A DNA stretch of 64,000 nt, taken from assembly GCF_901482605.1 (NCBI RefSeq), contig NZ_LR590481.1:1922001-1986000 (forward strand). The letters are read 5' to 3'. The notes beneath the pieces are model-generated. The model did no database searches. It was not told the origin of the DNA and saw only the letters and a list, made by a program, of their open reading frames with translations. Positions 36,753 through 45,712 of this stretch are shown one piece after another. The position numbers and the translations under genes are program-made. Origin of the DNA: Hathewaya histolytica (GTDB lineage Bacteria > Bacillota > Clostridia > Clostridiales > Clostridiaceae). Positions within the stretch are counted from its first letter, which is position 1. Every line of letters starts with the position of its first letter.

Positions 36753-37871
36753 TTACTTATTTATACTATTGTGCAAATTATTTATTATCTTATCCCAGTT
36801 ATAGTTGTATAAACAGTATTTATATGATCTATTGCAAGTAATTTCAATATCGTTCTTGTAGATATATTCTTCAAAACTATTTTTCAATATCTCTTCATTA
36901 TTATTAGATACTATAGTTCCACCACCATTTAATACAATCTCATTAGCTATGCCTACATCTGTTGAAATTATAGCATTTCCTAATGCTGCAGCTTCTATGA
37001 ATGATATACCAAAGCTCTCAAACTCAGAGGTAAGTGTAAAGATTTTAGATTTTTTGTATAAGGTAAAAAGTTCTCTTCTGTCTCTTATTTCCCCCTTAAA
37101 TATAACTATATCTTTTAATTTAGGATTATTTTCGTAGAATGTACTTATATATTCTTTAAAGTCTTCTTCAATTGGACCTACCAAATATAATTTCCATCCA
37201 GAATTCTCTATAGCTCTTATTTTTGAAAAAGCATTTAGTAGTAATGGAGTGTTTTTTTCTTCTGCCCCTATTCTTGCAACATTTAAGATAATATTTTCTT
37301 TAGATTCGTAATCATACCTTATATTATTTTCTTCTAAAAAACTAAAATCTACTCCATTAGGTATATTTATTATTTTATCCTTTTGCTTTGGTAAAAGTTC
37401 TTTTAACTCTGAGTATAATTTTTTTTGTTCAACACTTATAAGGTCAACTTTGTTTAAATAATAATTAATTATCCACATTCTAAATTTGCCTAAAGATTTA
37501 AGTTTATCAATTAACTTATGACTACAATCTAATTTTAAATAAGTCTTACCATCCTTATTTAAAAGTTTATATACTATAGCATAGCACATAGAGTAAAAAG
37601 TAATATGAAAGATTTGAAGTGTTTCTATTTCTCTGCTATGTTTCAATAGATATAAAACACCATCAATAGCATAATTTCCAGTAGTCTTCTTTATAAAATC
37701 AATTTTTAATCCCTTTACCTCATCCTCTAAATATGAATATTCTTCTTCATTTTTATAACAAGCTATCTTAGCATCATAGTCATATAATTTATGTAGCTTA
37801 TAAGGAATCATCCCCATTTCCTTCACCAAATTTACGTTCCATGTATTTGGATATAATACGCAATATTTCAT
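36753..37871 (-). CDS. Glycosyltransferase (GT4-like)
   Basis: 372 residues from the ATG at 37871; the GTG four codons earlier overlaps the GAGG site. GT-B fold: an N-terminal half with few marks, then NIPNGVDF (~175), ILNVARIG, and the EX7E-type donor motif ESFGISFIEAAALGN (~285-299). It would add a sugar to the lipid-linked repeat unit in the cytoplasm. It is the last gene of the locus, just after the flippase stop. Donor and acceptor are unknown. Confidence 0.88.
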   Translation of the reverse strand: MKYCVLYPNTWNVNLVKEMGMIPYKLHKLYDYDAKIACYKNEEEYSYLEDEVKGLKIDFIKKTTGNYAIDGVLYLLKHSREIETLQIFHITFYSMCYAIVYKLLNKDGKTYLKLDCSHKLIDKLKSLGKFRMWIINYYLNKVDLISVEQKKLYSELKELLPKQKDKIINIPNGVDFSFLEENNIRYDYESKENIILNVARIGAEEKNTPLLLNAFSKIRAIENSGWKLYLVGPIEEDFKEYISTFYENNPKLKDIVIFKGEIRDRRELFTLYKKSKIFTLTSEFESFGISFIEAAALGNAIISTDVGIANEIVLNGGGTIVSNNNEEILKNSFEEYIYKNDIEITCNRSYKYCLYNYNWDKIINNLHNSINK

Positions 37872-37884
37872 ATTAACAGTCACC

Positions 37885-39216
37885 TCAATTACTTTTCTTA
37901 TTTACTATACTCTTAAGTTCTTTTATAGAAATATATTTAAATAATAGTATTGAACTAAAATATATAATTATTGATAATAATATTTTTATTAAGACATGAA
38001 AAGGTGAAAGTATTTTAATGCCTACTGCCATTATTGCAACTGGTAGTATAATTTTATACAAACTATTTATATAACTAATTTTAACTATTTTACATGCTTC
38101 TTTTCTCATTAAAAATAAATTAAATAATTCAGATATTACTGTAGTAACCGCTGCAGCATTAATACCAAACCTAGGTATTAAAATAAAATTTAACACTAGA
38201 TTAATAATAGACGATATAGATACCACTTTTAAATAAAACTTTTCCTTCCCCCATGCGTTTAAACTATATGCGTAAGTTTCACGTAAAAACAATATAAATA
38301 TATAAACAGATAGTATATTAAAAGAAGTTGCCGAAGCTACATATTCCTCTTTAAATAAAAATACCATTATCTCTTTTGAAAGCATGATAGAACCTACTAA
38401 AATAGGTGTTGCTATCATTACTATTATTTTACCTAGATAAGATAATAATATCTCTAACTTATGCATATCCCTATTATTATAGTAACTTATTAAGTTGGGA
38501 AAAATCGGTATGAATATTATACTTATTAAATTAATTAGAAAGAATATAATTTTATAACCTGTAGAATAAATAGCCAGCTCTTGATTGCCTATTAAAAAAC
38601 CTATTATAATGGAATCCACATTACAGTTTATCATAGATAACATTCCAGATAAAAAGAAAGGAAAAGCTTCTCTTAGGTAATACATGATTTTTTCTGAATC
38701 AAAGCTTATTTTAAATTTAAAATTCTTCTTTTTATAAATAATTAGGTGATATATACTGGCTAAAAAAACTCCCAAAAATGTACATATAGGTATAATAAAA
38801 ATATTATTATTTTCTCTTAAAAATAGTATTAAAAGTATAAAAGGAGTAAAACTTTTAATACTATTGTAAACTGCATTATGTTGCATTTCAGATATTCCTG
38901 AATAAACCCAATCAAGATTAAAGGCTGTTGGAAATAATGTAAGTCCATAAAGAATTACTATGTATGTAAATGAACTCCCTTTATTAGATCCAATAGAGAT
39001 AACTATCAATAGTAAAAATGAAACACATGCTATGATAAGCCTAATCATTATTATATGTTGTACATAATCCTCTATGTTATCCTTATGTTTTGCTATTTCC
39101 CTTGTTCCATATGTCTGAAGACCATATAAGGTCATCATAGTAAAGTATACCAAAATTGATTGTGCTAAATTAATTAAACCAACAGAGTCTTGATTTAAAA
39201 TCTTAGTGTAATACAT
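37885..39216 (-). CDS. Oligosaccharide flippase (Wzx), N-terminal start abnormal
   Basis: 443 residues from the ATG at 39216, with about 12 helices and the RfbX-type segment LINLAQSILVYF near the start. The open frame continues upstream to 39297 and encodes VLSLGFANIFAQLFAFLF, the usual flippase first helix, but there is no ATG, GTG or TTG in those codons. A GTG at 39301, well placed after GGTGGAAGAGG and overlapping the upstream stop, is one base out of frame. So either a one-base indel has disabled the start or a rare start such as ATA at 39294 is used. It would move lipid-linked units across the membrane. Confidence 0.85.
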   Translation of the reverse strand: MYYTKILNQDSVGLINLAQSILVYFTMMTLYGLQTYGTREIAKHKDNIEDYVQHIIMIRLIIACVSFLLLIVISIGSNKGSSFTYIVILYGLTLFPTAFNLDWVYSGISEMQHNAVYNSIKSFTPFILLILFLRENNNIFIIPICTFLGVFLASIYHLIIYKKKNFKFKISFDSEKIMYYLREAFPFFLSGMLSMINCNVDSIIIGFLIGNQELAIYSTGYKIIFFLINLISIIFIPIFPNLISYYNNRDMHKLEILLSYLGKIIVMIATPILVGSIMLSKEIMVFLFKEEYVASATSFNILSVYIFILFLRETYAYSLNAWGKEKFYLKVVSISSIINLVLNFILIPRFGINAAAVTTVISELFNLFLMRKEACKIVKISYINSLYKIILPVAIMAVGIKILSPFHVLIKILLSIIIYFSSILLFKYISIKELKSIVNKKSN

Positions 39217-39290
39217 AATAAAAAGAAAAGCAAAAAGTTGTGCAAAAATATTAGCAAATCCTAGAGAAAGGACATTTTTAATTATCTTAC

Positions 39291-40022
39291 TTATTTTTCA
39301 CACCCTCTTCCACCTTTCTTATAAAAGCATACCTTTATTATAAACTTTGGTATTACAAATAGCCTCTTTATCCTAAAAGGTTCTTTAAAAGTTCTATAAA
39401 GCCATTCAAGACCCATATTAATCATAAATTCAGGTGCCCTACTTGTATTACCTGATAAAACATCAAAACTTCCTCCAACCCCCATAAATACCTTACACGG
39501 TAGCTCATTTATATTTCTCCATATAAATGTTTCTTGTCTTGGACAACCCATAGCAACAAATAAAGCATACGGTTTTTTATTTTTTATATCTTCTATAATT
39601 TCCTCACAGTTGTCCATAGAGAAATATCCATCATGATGTCCTAAGATATTTAAATGTTCATATTTTTCTTTTAAATTATAAATACACTTTTCAATAATTT
39701 CTTTTTTAGCACCAACTAAGTATATACCCTTATTTTCTTTATAGGCTTTTTCTATAATTAGATCCATTACTTCAATTCCTGCAATCTTTTCTTTTACAGG
39801 CTGATTAACTAATTTAGACGATATTACCGTACCTATTCCATCTGGTATTATAAGAGCAGTTTTATCTGTAAAACATTCTTTTAGGATATCATTATATAGC
39901 CCTGAATATAATATTTCTGGATTTCCAGATATTATATTTACCTTGTCCCTTTTTTCGATTTCATCTAGAAGCTCTTTCTTCCCTTGGTTAAATATATTAT
40001 AAAAAAGTATTTTACTAAACAT
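39291..40022 (-). CDS. WecG/TagA/CpsF family glycosyltransferase
   Basis: 243 residues from the ATG at 40022 (the ATG two codons earlier abuts GGTGG). It has PDGIGTV (~65), a VAMGCPRQETFIW segment (~158-170) and VGGSFDVLSGNTSRAPEFMINMGLEWLYR split over two lines, diagnostic of the GT26 family. Members transfer N-acetylmannosamine(-uronate) to undecaprenyl-PP-GlcNAc, which agrees with the UDP-GlcNAc 2-epimerase in this locus. Confidence 0.93.
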   Translation of the reverse strand: MFSKILFYNIFNQGKKELLDEIEKRDKVNIISGNPEILYSGLYNDILKECFTDKTALIIPDGIGTVISSKLVNQPVKEKIAGIEVMDLIIEKAYKENKGIYLVGAKKEIIEKCIYNLKEKYEHLNILGHHDGYFSMDNCEEIIEDIKNKKPYALFVAMGCPRQETFIWRNINELPCKVFMGVGGSFDVLSGNTSRAPEFMINMGLEWLYRTFKEPFRIKRLFVIPKFIIKVCFYKKGGRGCEK

Positions 40023-40048
40023 TTTCATCCACCTTCATTTTATATTAA

Positions 40049-40078
40049 AAGAGAACAATGTTTAAACAATGTTCTCTT
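40049..40078 (-). terminator. Terminator between the priming transferase and the WecG-type gene
   Basis: AAGAGAACA (40049-40057) pairs with TGTTCTCTT (40070-40078); TTTTAATAT follows on the minus strand. It is internal to the polysaccharide locus. Confidence 0.7.
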
Positions 40079-40092
40079 ACATTTATATTTAA

Positions 40093-40746
40093 TTAGTAAG
40101 CCCCTTCTTTTTTTACAACTGAAACTACTGTTTTTATTAATAGATTAAAATCATAAAATACTGAAAAGTTTTTTATATAAGTTAGATCATAAAATACAGT
40201 CTTCCCTAGTTCTATTTCCCCTCTTCCACTTACTTGAGCAAGTCCAGTTATCCCTGGCAAAACCAGAAGTCTTTGTGCATATTCATCCGGATAGTACTTA
40301 ACTACATCTGGAATTTCCGGCCTAGGTCCTACAAGACTCATATCTCCTTTTAAAACATTAAATAATTGAGGAAGTTCATCTAAACTTGTCTTTCTTAAGA
40401 ATGAACCAACCCTGGTTACTCTATTATCTGACTTACTTTGGAATACAAAGTTACTAAGGTCTGATGGATCGATATCTAATTCAGATTTCTTCTCCGCATT
40501 AACTATCATAGTTCTAAATTTATATATCGTAAACCTCTTTCCATTTTTTCCAACTCTCACTTGCTTGAAAACAGCTCCACCTTTTGAATCTAACTTTATA
40601 GATATAAATAATATTATGTAAATCGGTAATAAAACTATAATTCCAAATAAAGATAATAATATATCAAAAAACCTTTTAATCAGAAATTGAAACTTTTTAT
40701 TTTTTATGTCTTTCTCAATATCTATTTTGGGTAAATTCTTTTCCAT
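40093..40746 (-). CDS. Undecaprenyl-phosphate sugar-phosphate transferase (priming enzyme, WcaJ C-terminal type)
   Basis: 217 residues: one membrane helix (~24-48) and the bacterial sugar transferase domain with VFKQVRVGKNG, IYKFRTM, the catalytic DELPQLFNVLKGDMSLVGPRP region (split here for length) and PGITGLAQVSGRG. It lacks the four N-terminal helices and CoA-like domain of long WbaP/WcaJ proteins, as in PglC-type enzymes. It links the first sugar phosphate to undecaprenyl phosphate. It has its own promoter and sits between two terminators. Confidence 0.94.
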   Translation of the reverse strand: MEKNLPKIDIEKDIKNKKFQFLIKRFFDILLSLFGIIVLLPIYIILFISIKLDSKGGAVFKQVRVGKNGKRFTIYKFRTMIVNAEKKSELDIDPSDLSNFVFQSKSDNRVTRVGSFLRKTSLDELPQLFNVLKGDMSLVGPRPEIPDVVKYYPDEYAQRLLVLPGITGLAQVSGRGEIELGKTVFYDLTYIKNFSVFYDFNLLIKTVVSVVKKEGAY

Positions 40747-40790
40747 AGTTCCTCCTAGATGTAATATAAAAAATTTAAAATATCATTTAT

Positions 40791-40819
40791 AATATAGCAA
40801 AAAACTTATATTATTACAA
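40791..40819 (-). promoter_or_regulatory. Promoter of the priming transferase
   Basis: TTGTAA (40819-40814), 17-base spacer, TATATT (40796-40791) preceded by TGC on the minus strand, i.e. both a -35 and an extended -10. Confidence 0.6.
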
Positions 40820-40828
40820 CATGGGTGT

Positions 40829-40880
40829 AAAAAACATCCTATATCGCAAAAATATGCTATTGTAATATAGGATGTTTTTT
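40829..40880 (-). terminator. Terminator after the O-antigen-ligase-type gene
   Basis: AAAAAACATCCTATAT (40829-40844) pairs with its complement at 40865-40880; T-rich run on the minus strand (TTTTTTACA). Only ~10 bases separate it from the gene stop. Confidence 0.8.
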
Positions 40881-40890
40881 TAACCTTAAT

Positions 40891-42141
40891 TTACATGTTG
40901 AGCTTTTGATTGTCTATATTATATTGATATGAATTAGCTATCGCAATTATAATCCAAAAGAATCCTATAACTTTAGGAGCTGAAAAGAAATTATCTATAA
41001 AATTCATTATCATAAATGCAACTAATGAGCTTATAAATCCTTTATAAAAGTATTTATAATGTTTTTCTTCCACTGTATTATAAAATTTTATAATATTATT
41101 CAAATTAAAAATTAAATATAATAATAATGAGCATAATCCTATTATACCAAGCTCTACCTGGGATTTTATATATATATTATGAGGATGAAATTTACTAGAG
41201 GCACTATAGCCTAAGTACTTTACTTTACTCACATATTGTTTATAATAAGCTCTATAATTCCCTGCACCTACTCCCAAAAAAGGATGATCTTTTATCATTA
41301 AAAAGGCTATTTCCCATAAAGTTATTCTAGATAGGTTTTGAGATATATTACCTATATCTTTTACTCTATTTCGTACTTTAGGTAGTAAAAGAGTTAATGG
41401 CACTATAGTACCAAGTCCCCAAAGCAATTTTATATTATAAGTAAATATAAAAACTAAGCAACCTATAAACAATCCAATAAAAGCATTCCTAGAAAATGAT
41501 AATATAATATTGAATACTGTTAGGAATGATATACTAGTATATAAAATCTTTTTAATATTATTGTTCTCTTTTATAGCAAGCATTATGTATGGGAAAAGAA
41601 GAAGTACACATAGTGCCCCTAGATTATTAGAATTTTCTATGGTGGATACTATTCTTAAAAATGAATTTGAGCCACTCCCCTGAACTATGCCCATTCCCTT
41701 AAAATATTCAATAATCCCTACTACATCTATTATTAGGATAGTTCCAGTTATAACATTCAAGATCCTGTCTAAAGTACTTTTCTTATATATCTCATATTTT
41801 ATAATAAAGAATAAAATTATATATGTTGAGAATCTTACACTTTCACCTAAAGCTAATTTCCTATCTGCAGAATATGTAATAGAAATAAACATCATGGAAA
41901 TCCACACAACTAAACAAATAGAAAATTTATCTTTAAAAGAGTTCTGGATTCCACTTATAAATCTTCCCCTAGATTCCTTATTAAATATTAGATTTATTAT
42001 ATAAAATATAATTATAACTATAATTATACTATCCCCATTAAAAGGAATCCTCTTTCCTATCATAAATTTACTTGGTGTTATAGGTAAGACTATAATATAC
42101 GTATAAATTAAGTAAACTAATAAAGACTCTAATAAACTCAT
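40891..42141 (-). CDS. O-antigen ligase/polymerase-family membrane protein (Wzy_C)
   Basis: 416 residues with about 10-11 helices. The large external loop carries GVGAGNYRAYYKQYV and KFHPHNIYIKSQVELGIIG, the HxHN...E signature of the Wzy_C/WaaL family. It either polymerises repeat units or ligates glycan to a carrier or protein. It is separated from the epimerase by a short remnant of a glycosyltransferase. Confidence 0.88.
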   Translation of the reverse strand: MSLLESLLVYLIYTYIIVLPITPSKFMIGKRIPFNGDSIIIVIIIFYIINLIFNKESRGRFISGIQNSFKDKFSICLVVWISMMFISITYSADRKLALGESVRFSTYIILFFIIKYEIYKKSTLDRILNVITGTILIIDVVGIIEYFKGMGIVQGSGSNSFLRIVSTIENSNNLGALCVLLLFPYIMLAIKENNNIKKILYTSISFLTVFNIILSFSRNAFIGLFIGCLVFIFTYNIKLLWGLGTIVPLTLLLPKVRNRVKDIGNISQNLSRITLWEIAFLMIKDHPFLGVGAGNYRAYYKQYVSKVKYLGYSASSKFHPHNIYIKSQVELGIIGLCSLLLYLIFNLNNIIKFYNTVEEKHYKYFYKGFISSLVAFMIMNFIDNFFSAPKVIGFFWIIIAIANSYQYNIDNQKLNM

Positions 42142-42178
42142 TCTTTTATCTCCTAATGAAGAAAATACCTTATTTAAG

Positions 42179-42247
42179 TTATAATAATATTTTCTCTAAT
42201 TTTCTTGCTATATTTTCTCTTGAGTAATGTTCTATGTATGATCTTAT
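42179..42247 (-). pseudogene. C-terminal remnant of a glycosyltransferase
   Basis: In the gap between wecB and the Wzy-type gene one frame reads YSRENIARKLEKIL followed by a stop, which is the typical tail of a GT4 glycosyltransferase. A stop codon lies two codons upstream of this stretch, and the wecB end abuts it. The body of the gene is missing, pointing to a deletion. Confidence 0.6.
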
Positions 42248-42258
42248 CTAAATTTTCA

Positions 42259-43317
42259 TTAAAGTCCTCTGTTTATTATAGACAGAATTTTCTCTGCTGC
42301 ATTTCCATCACCAAAAATTTCTTTTTGCTCTTTAGTTGGTATAAAATGCATAATAGCATCCAATATCTTATCTTTGTCTGTTCCAACAATTATATTCCAT
42401 CCATTTTGAACAGTTTCAACCCACTCAGTTTCATCTCTCATTGTTACACAAGGTTTATGCATGAAGAATGCCTCTTTTTGAACACCACCACTATCAGTAA
42501 CAATCTTTTGTGAATGCATCTCTAAAGTTATCATATCTAAATATCCTACTGGATCTATTATTTTTATATTTTCATTAAAATTCAAACCATAGTCCATCAT
42601 ATACTTCTTAGTTCTTGGATGTAAGGGGAGGATGACTCTTTTATCACTTTCATTTAGTGCTTCGATAATATTCTTTAATCTATTGATATCATTTGTATTT
42701 TCTGCCCTATGAATAGTAGTTAAAATATACTCATTCTCTTTAATTCCAATCTTATCTAGTATAAATTCTTTTTCACATGCTAACCTTTTAAAATGAAGCA
42801 CAGCATCAAACATTACATCGCCTACATTATAAACGCCTTCATTAACTCCTTCATTAGAAAGGTTGCCTTCAGCTGTTTCTGTTGGAACAAATAAAAATTT
42901 AGATATATGATCTGTTAATATTCTATTTTGTTCTTCTGGCATTGACATATTAAAACTTCTAAGACCAGCCTCTACATGAGCTACTGGAATTAAAAGCTTG
43001 CTTGCACATAATGCACCAGCCAAAGTTGAATTTGTATCGCCATAAACTAAAACTAAATCTGGTTTTTCTTTTAAATAAATTTTTTCAAGTTCTATTAACA
43101 TTTTACCAGTTTGTTCGCCATGCCCACCAGAACCAACTGACAGATTATAATCTGGTTTAGGTATCTTTAGTTCTTCGAAAAAAATCTTTGACATATTTTC
43201 ATCATAATGCTGTCCAGTATGTATTAATATTTCTTCATGTTCTTTTCTTATGACATTTGAAACTGCTGCTGCCTTAATAAATTGAGGACGCGCACCAACC
43301 ACTGTTATAATCTTCAT
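42259..43317 (-). CDS. wecB: Non-hydrolysing UDP-N-acetylglucosamine 2-epimerase
   Basis: 352 residues, GT-B-like fold. It begins MKIITVVGARPQFIKAAAV, has VYGDTNSTLAGAL (~85-97), HVEAGLRSF (~108-116) and the C-terminal DSGGVQKEAFF and MRDETEWVET, all WecB hallmarks. It converts UDP-GlcNAc to UDP-ManNAc, or a related uronate (WbpI-type). It should feed the WecG-type transferase downstream. Confidence 0.95.
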   Translation of the reverse strand: MKIITVVGARPQFIKAAAVSNVIRKEHEEILIHTGQHYDENMSKIFFEELKIPKPDYNLSVGSGGHGEQTGKMLIELEKIYLKEKPDLVLVYGDTNSTLAGALCASKLLIPVAHVEAGLRSFNMSMPEEQNRILTDHISKFLFVPTETAEGNLSNEGVNEGVYNVGDVMFDAVLHFKRLACEKEFILDKIGIKENEYILTTIHRAENTNDINRLKNIIEALNESDKRVILPLHPRTKKYMMDYGLNFNENIKIIDPVGYLDMITLEMHSQKIVTDSGGVQKEAFFMHKPCVTMRDETEWVETVQNGWNIIVGTDKDKILDAIMHFIPTKEQKEIFGDGNAAEKILSIINRGL

Positions 43318-43331
43318 AAATGCATCTCCCT

Positions 43332-44414
43332 TTAATAATTTATTAATTCTTTATATATCTTATCAATACTATTAAAATTATCTTGTATATTGTAATTCTC
43401 TTCAACAAATTTTCTTCCTGCTTCCCCCATAGTTTTTCTTAGCTCGCTATCATTAACCAATTTCTCTAAGGCTTCTTTGAGTTCTTGAATATTCCCTTTC
43501 TCTACAAGTAAACTACTAATATTAGGTGAAGTAGCTTCAGGAAGTCCTCCTACATTAGACACAATAACTGGAATACCGCAGGCCTGTGCCTCTACAGCTG
43601 CTACACCAAAACTTTCTAAAGTAGATGGGAAAACTGCTATATCAAAATCATTAAACTTCTTAACAACATCATTCCTATTTAAAAATCCTAAGAATTTAAC
43701 TTTATCTTCTATATTTAATTCCTTAGATAATGAAACCAAAAATTCCTTTTGGCTTCCTACACCGCCTATTTCTAATCTTAAATTCTGATTTGTAAAAGTC
43801 ATTTCTGAAAAAGCTCTTATTAGATATTCTATACCATAATGGGCCTCTAAAGACTTTATCGTTCCAATCACTATTTCTTTTTTTACTTCATCTCTTTTAC
43901 TTGTATCTTGTTTGAAAAAATTAATATCGACTCCAAAAGGTGTTACATAAACTTTTTTATTTGTATATAAAGCAGTTTCTTTAGCCATAACACTACTAGT
44001 TGAAAGTATTTTATCTGCTTTACTTAAATTATACTTTAATAGTATCTTATTTAAAAAATTCTTCTTAGGAAAATCAAACACATCGCTTCCCCATACAGAT
44101 AATACAAAAGGATGTTTTCCAGAAAGTGCACCTAAAAATCCATAACTAGAAGCATAATGAGCATGAATTATATCGGGATTTATTTTACTTATTATCTTTC
44201 TTATCTCTTTTATAAAAGAAATATATTTTAATTTCTTAATACCAGTTTTATTCTTAATTAATTTCATATCCATATCAAAACTATGCACCGTAGCATTATT
44301 AATTTCACCATAGTTCAAAGATATAACATGAATCTCATAGCCCCTCTCACTAAAAAATTCACACATTTTTTTAGTATGTATGCTATTAGCATCCGACAAG
44401 TAACATACCTTCAT
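43332..44414 (-). CDS. Glycosyltransferase family 4 protein
   Basis: 360 residues, GT-B fold. The N-terminal half has VCYLSDANSIHTKKM and HAHYASSYGFLGAL; the C-terminal half has IGGVGSQKEF and the donor-site motif ESFGVAAVEAQACGIPVIVSN, followed by GLPEA. These are GT4 (RfaB-like) features. It lies 14 bases upstream of wecB. Sugar specificity is unknown. The 176-base gap upstream contains no visible gene. Confidence 0.93.
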   Translation of the reverse strand: MKVCYLSDANSIHTKKMCEFFSERGYEIHVISLNYGEINNATVHSFDMDMKLIKNKTGIKKLKYISFIKEIRKIISKINPDIIHAHYASSYGFLGALSGKHPFVLSVWGSDVFDFPKKNFLNKILLKYNLSKADKILSTSSVMAKETALYTNKKVYVTPFGVDINFFKQDTSKRDEVKKEIVIGTIKSLEAHYGIEYLIRAFSEMTFTNQNLRLEIGGVGSQKEFLVSLSKELNIEDKVKFLGFLNRNDVVKKFNDFDIAVFPSTLESFGVAAVEAQACGIPVIVSNVGGLPEATSPNISSLLVEKGNIQELKEALEKLVNDSELRKTMGEAGRKFVEENYNIQDNFNSIDKIYKELINY

Positions 44415-44590
44415 CCTTTTCCTCCTAATAATGTATTACTTTATGCAATTTTATATCTGTTATAGCTTATTTAATTTAAAAAATATATAGGTGAACATAT
44501 AAAAATCCAATAAATCTTTTTGTAAAATTATTAGAATCATCTTTTATTTTATCATTTAAAAAAACTATTTATAAAGCTCACCATTAAGAT

Positions 44591-45679
44591 TTAAGAAAGA
44601 TCTTCTATTATAACTTTGCATCTCTCTTCCCATGTATTTAAAGGAATTATATTTTTTATATTCTGAGACTTTTCTTTTAATTTCTTATTTCTAAGCACAT
44701 CAAGTAATAAATCAAATAGAGCTTCTTCGCTATATTCTATATTCCAGCCTATATCATATTTTTCAACAAACTCTCCTGTTGCTGTCCCTTTTGTAGCAAT
44801 CATTGGTTTTCCATATCCTATATACTCAAATAATTTAATAGGCATTGCAAATTTTCTATATTCGCTTGGTTGAAAAAATAAGCTTAAAACATCCGCTTGT
44901 AAGTAATATCTTTCAATATCATCTCCAGATCCATGAACAATATTTATATTTTTATGTAAATACTTTTCGTAAATATATCTATTATCTGCCCATTCCTTTT
45001 CCCTACAACAAACCGTAAGCTTTATACCTTCAATATCATTTACTACTTTAAACAGTTTTTCTAGGTTGTAAAGCCCTGTTATAGCACCTACATAAAAGAT
45101 ATTTAACTCTTCATGTGTATTAGTTGAATTTTCAACTATCTTATTTATTCCTGGTGGCAGCATTTTAACTTTTGTTTTTATATCTATTGGGATATACTCT
45201 TTCATTTTTATAGAAGGTAAATATAGCATATCTACCAATTTATTATATTTTATTAAATCATATTTATAAAAAATTTTAGCAATATTACTTTTTAAAAAAC
45301 CAACACTCTTAGAATATTCATCAAAAGCCCAATATATATCTCTATAAAAAAGACCTATTTTTATATTTCTAGCCTTACAAAACTTCCAAAATGAAAAATC
45401 TAAAGTTAAATATTTAGGTATATGATTTTTTTCAGTTAATAATGTAGGTTCAGTAGAACTTTCAGTATATAAGAATTCATATTTAATCCCAGAATTAATT
45501 TTATCTTTTATATCCAGAATCTTCTTTTTTCTTTCTTCTCCATATCCACTTATTACCTCTACATCATATCCTATGTTTTTAAAAGCCTCTATAAGCTTAA
45601 TTGGTCTTATATTTGTTCCAGATGGCCAATCTAAATTTATATAATAAGGTACGTGAAATATACATCTTTTACATTCCAA
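44591..45679 (-). CDS. Glycosyltransferase (group 1-like)
   Basis: 362 residues from a TTG at 45679 (AAAGG ten bases upstream; no ATG fits). The N-terminal FHVPYYINLDWPSGTNIRPIKLI and the C-terminal half with IFYVGAITGLYNLEKLF and LSLFFQPSEYRKFAMPIKLFE then YGKPMIATKG indicate a GT-B transferase of the group 1 type, though the EX7E motif is degenerate. It follows the polymerase by 33 bases. Confidence 0.8.
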   Translation of the reverse strand: MECKRCIFHVPYYINLDWPSGTNIRPIKLIEAFKNIGYDVEVISGYGEERKKKILDIKDKINSGIKYEFLYTESSTEPTLLTEKNHIPKYLTLDFSFWKFCKARNIKIGLFYRDIYWAFDEYSKSVGFLKSNIAKIFYKYDLIKYNKLVDMLYLPSIKMKEYIPIDIKTKVKMLPPGINKIVENSTNTHEELNIFYVGAITGLYNLEKLFKVVNDIEGIKLTVCCREKEWADNRYIYEKYLHKNINIVHGSGDDIERYYLQADVLSLFFQPSEYRKFAMPIKLFEYIGYGKPMIATKGTATGEFVEKYDIGWNIEYSEEALFDLLLDVLRNKKLKEKSQNIKNIIPLNTWEERCKVIIEDLS

Positions 45680-45712
45680 ATTAATCAGTCCTTTAATCTA
45701 ACTATTCTATTT

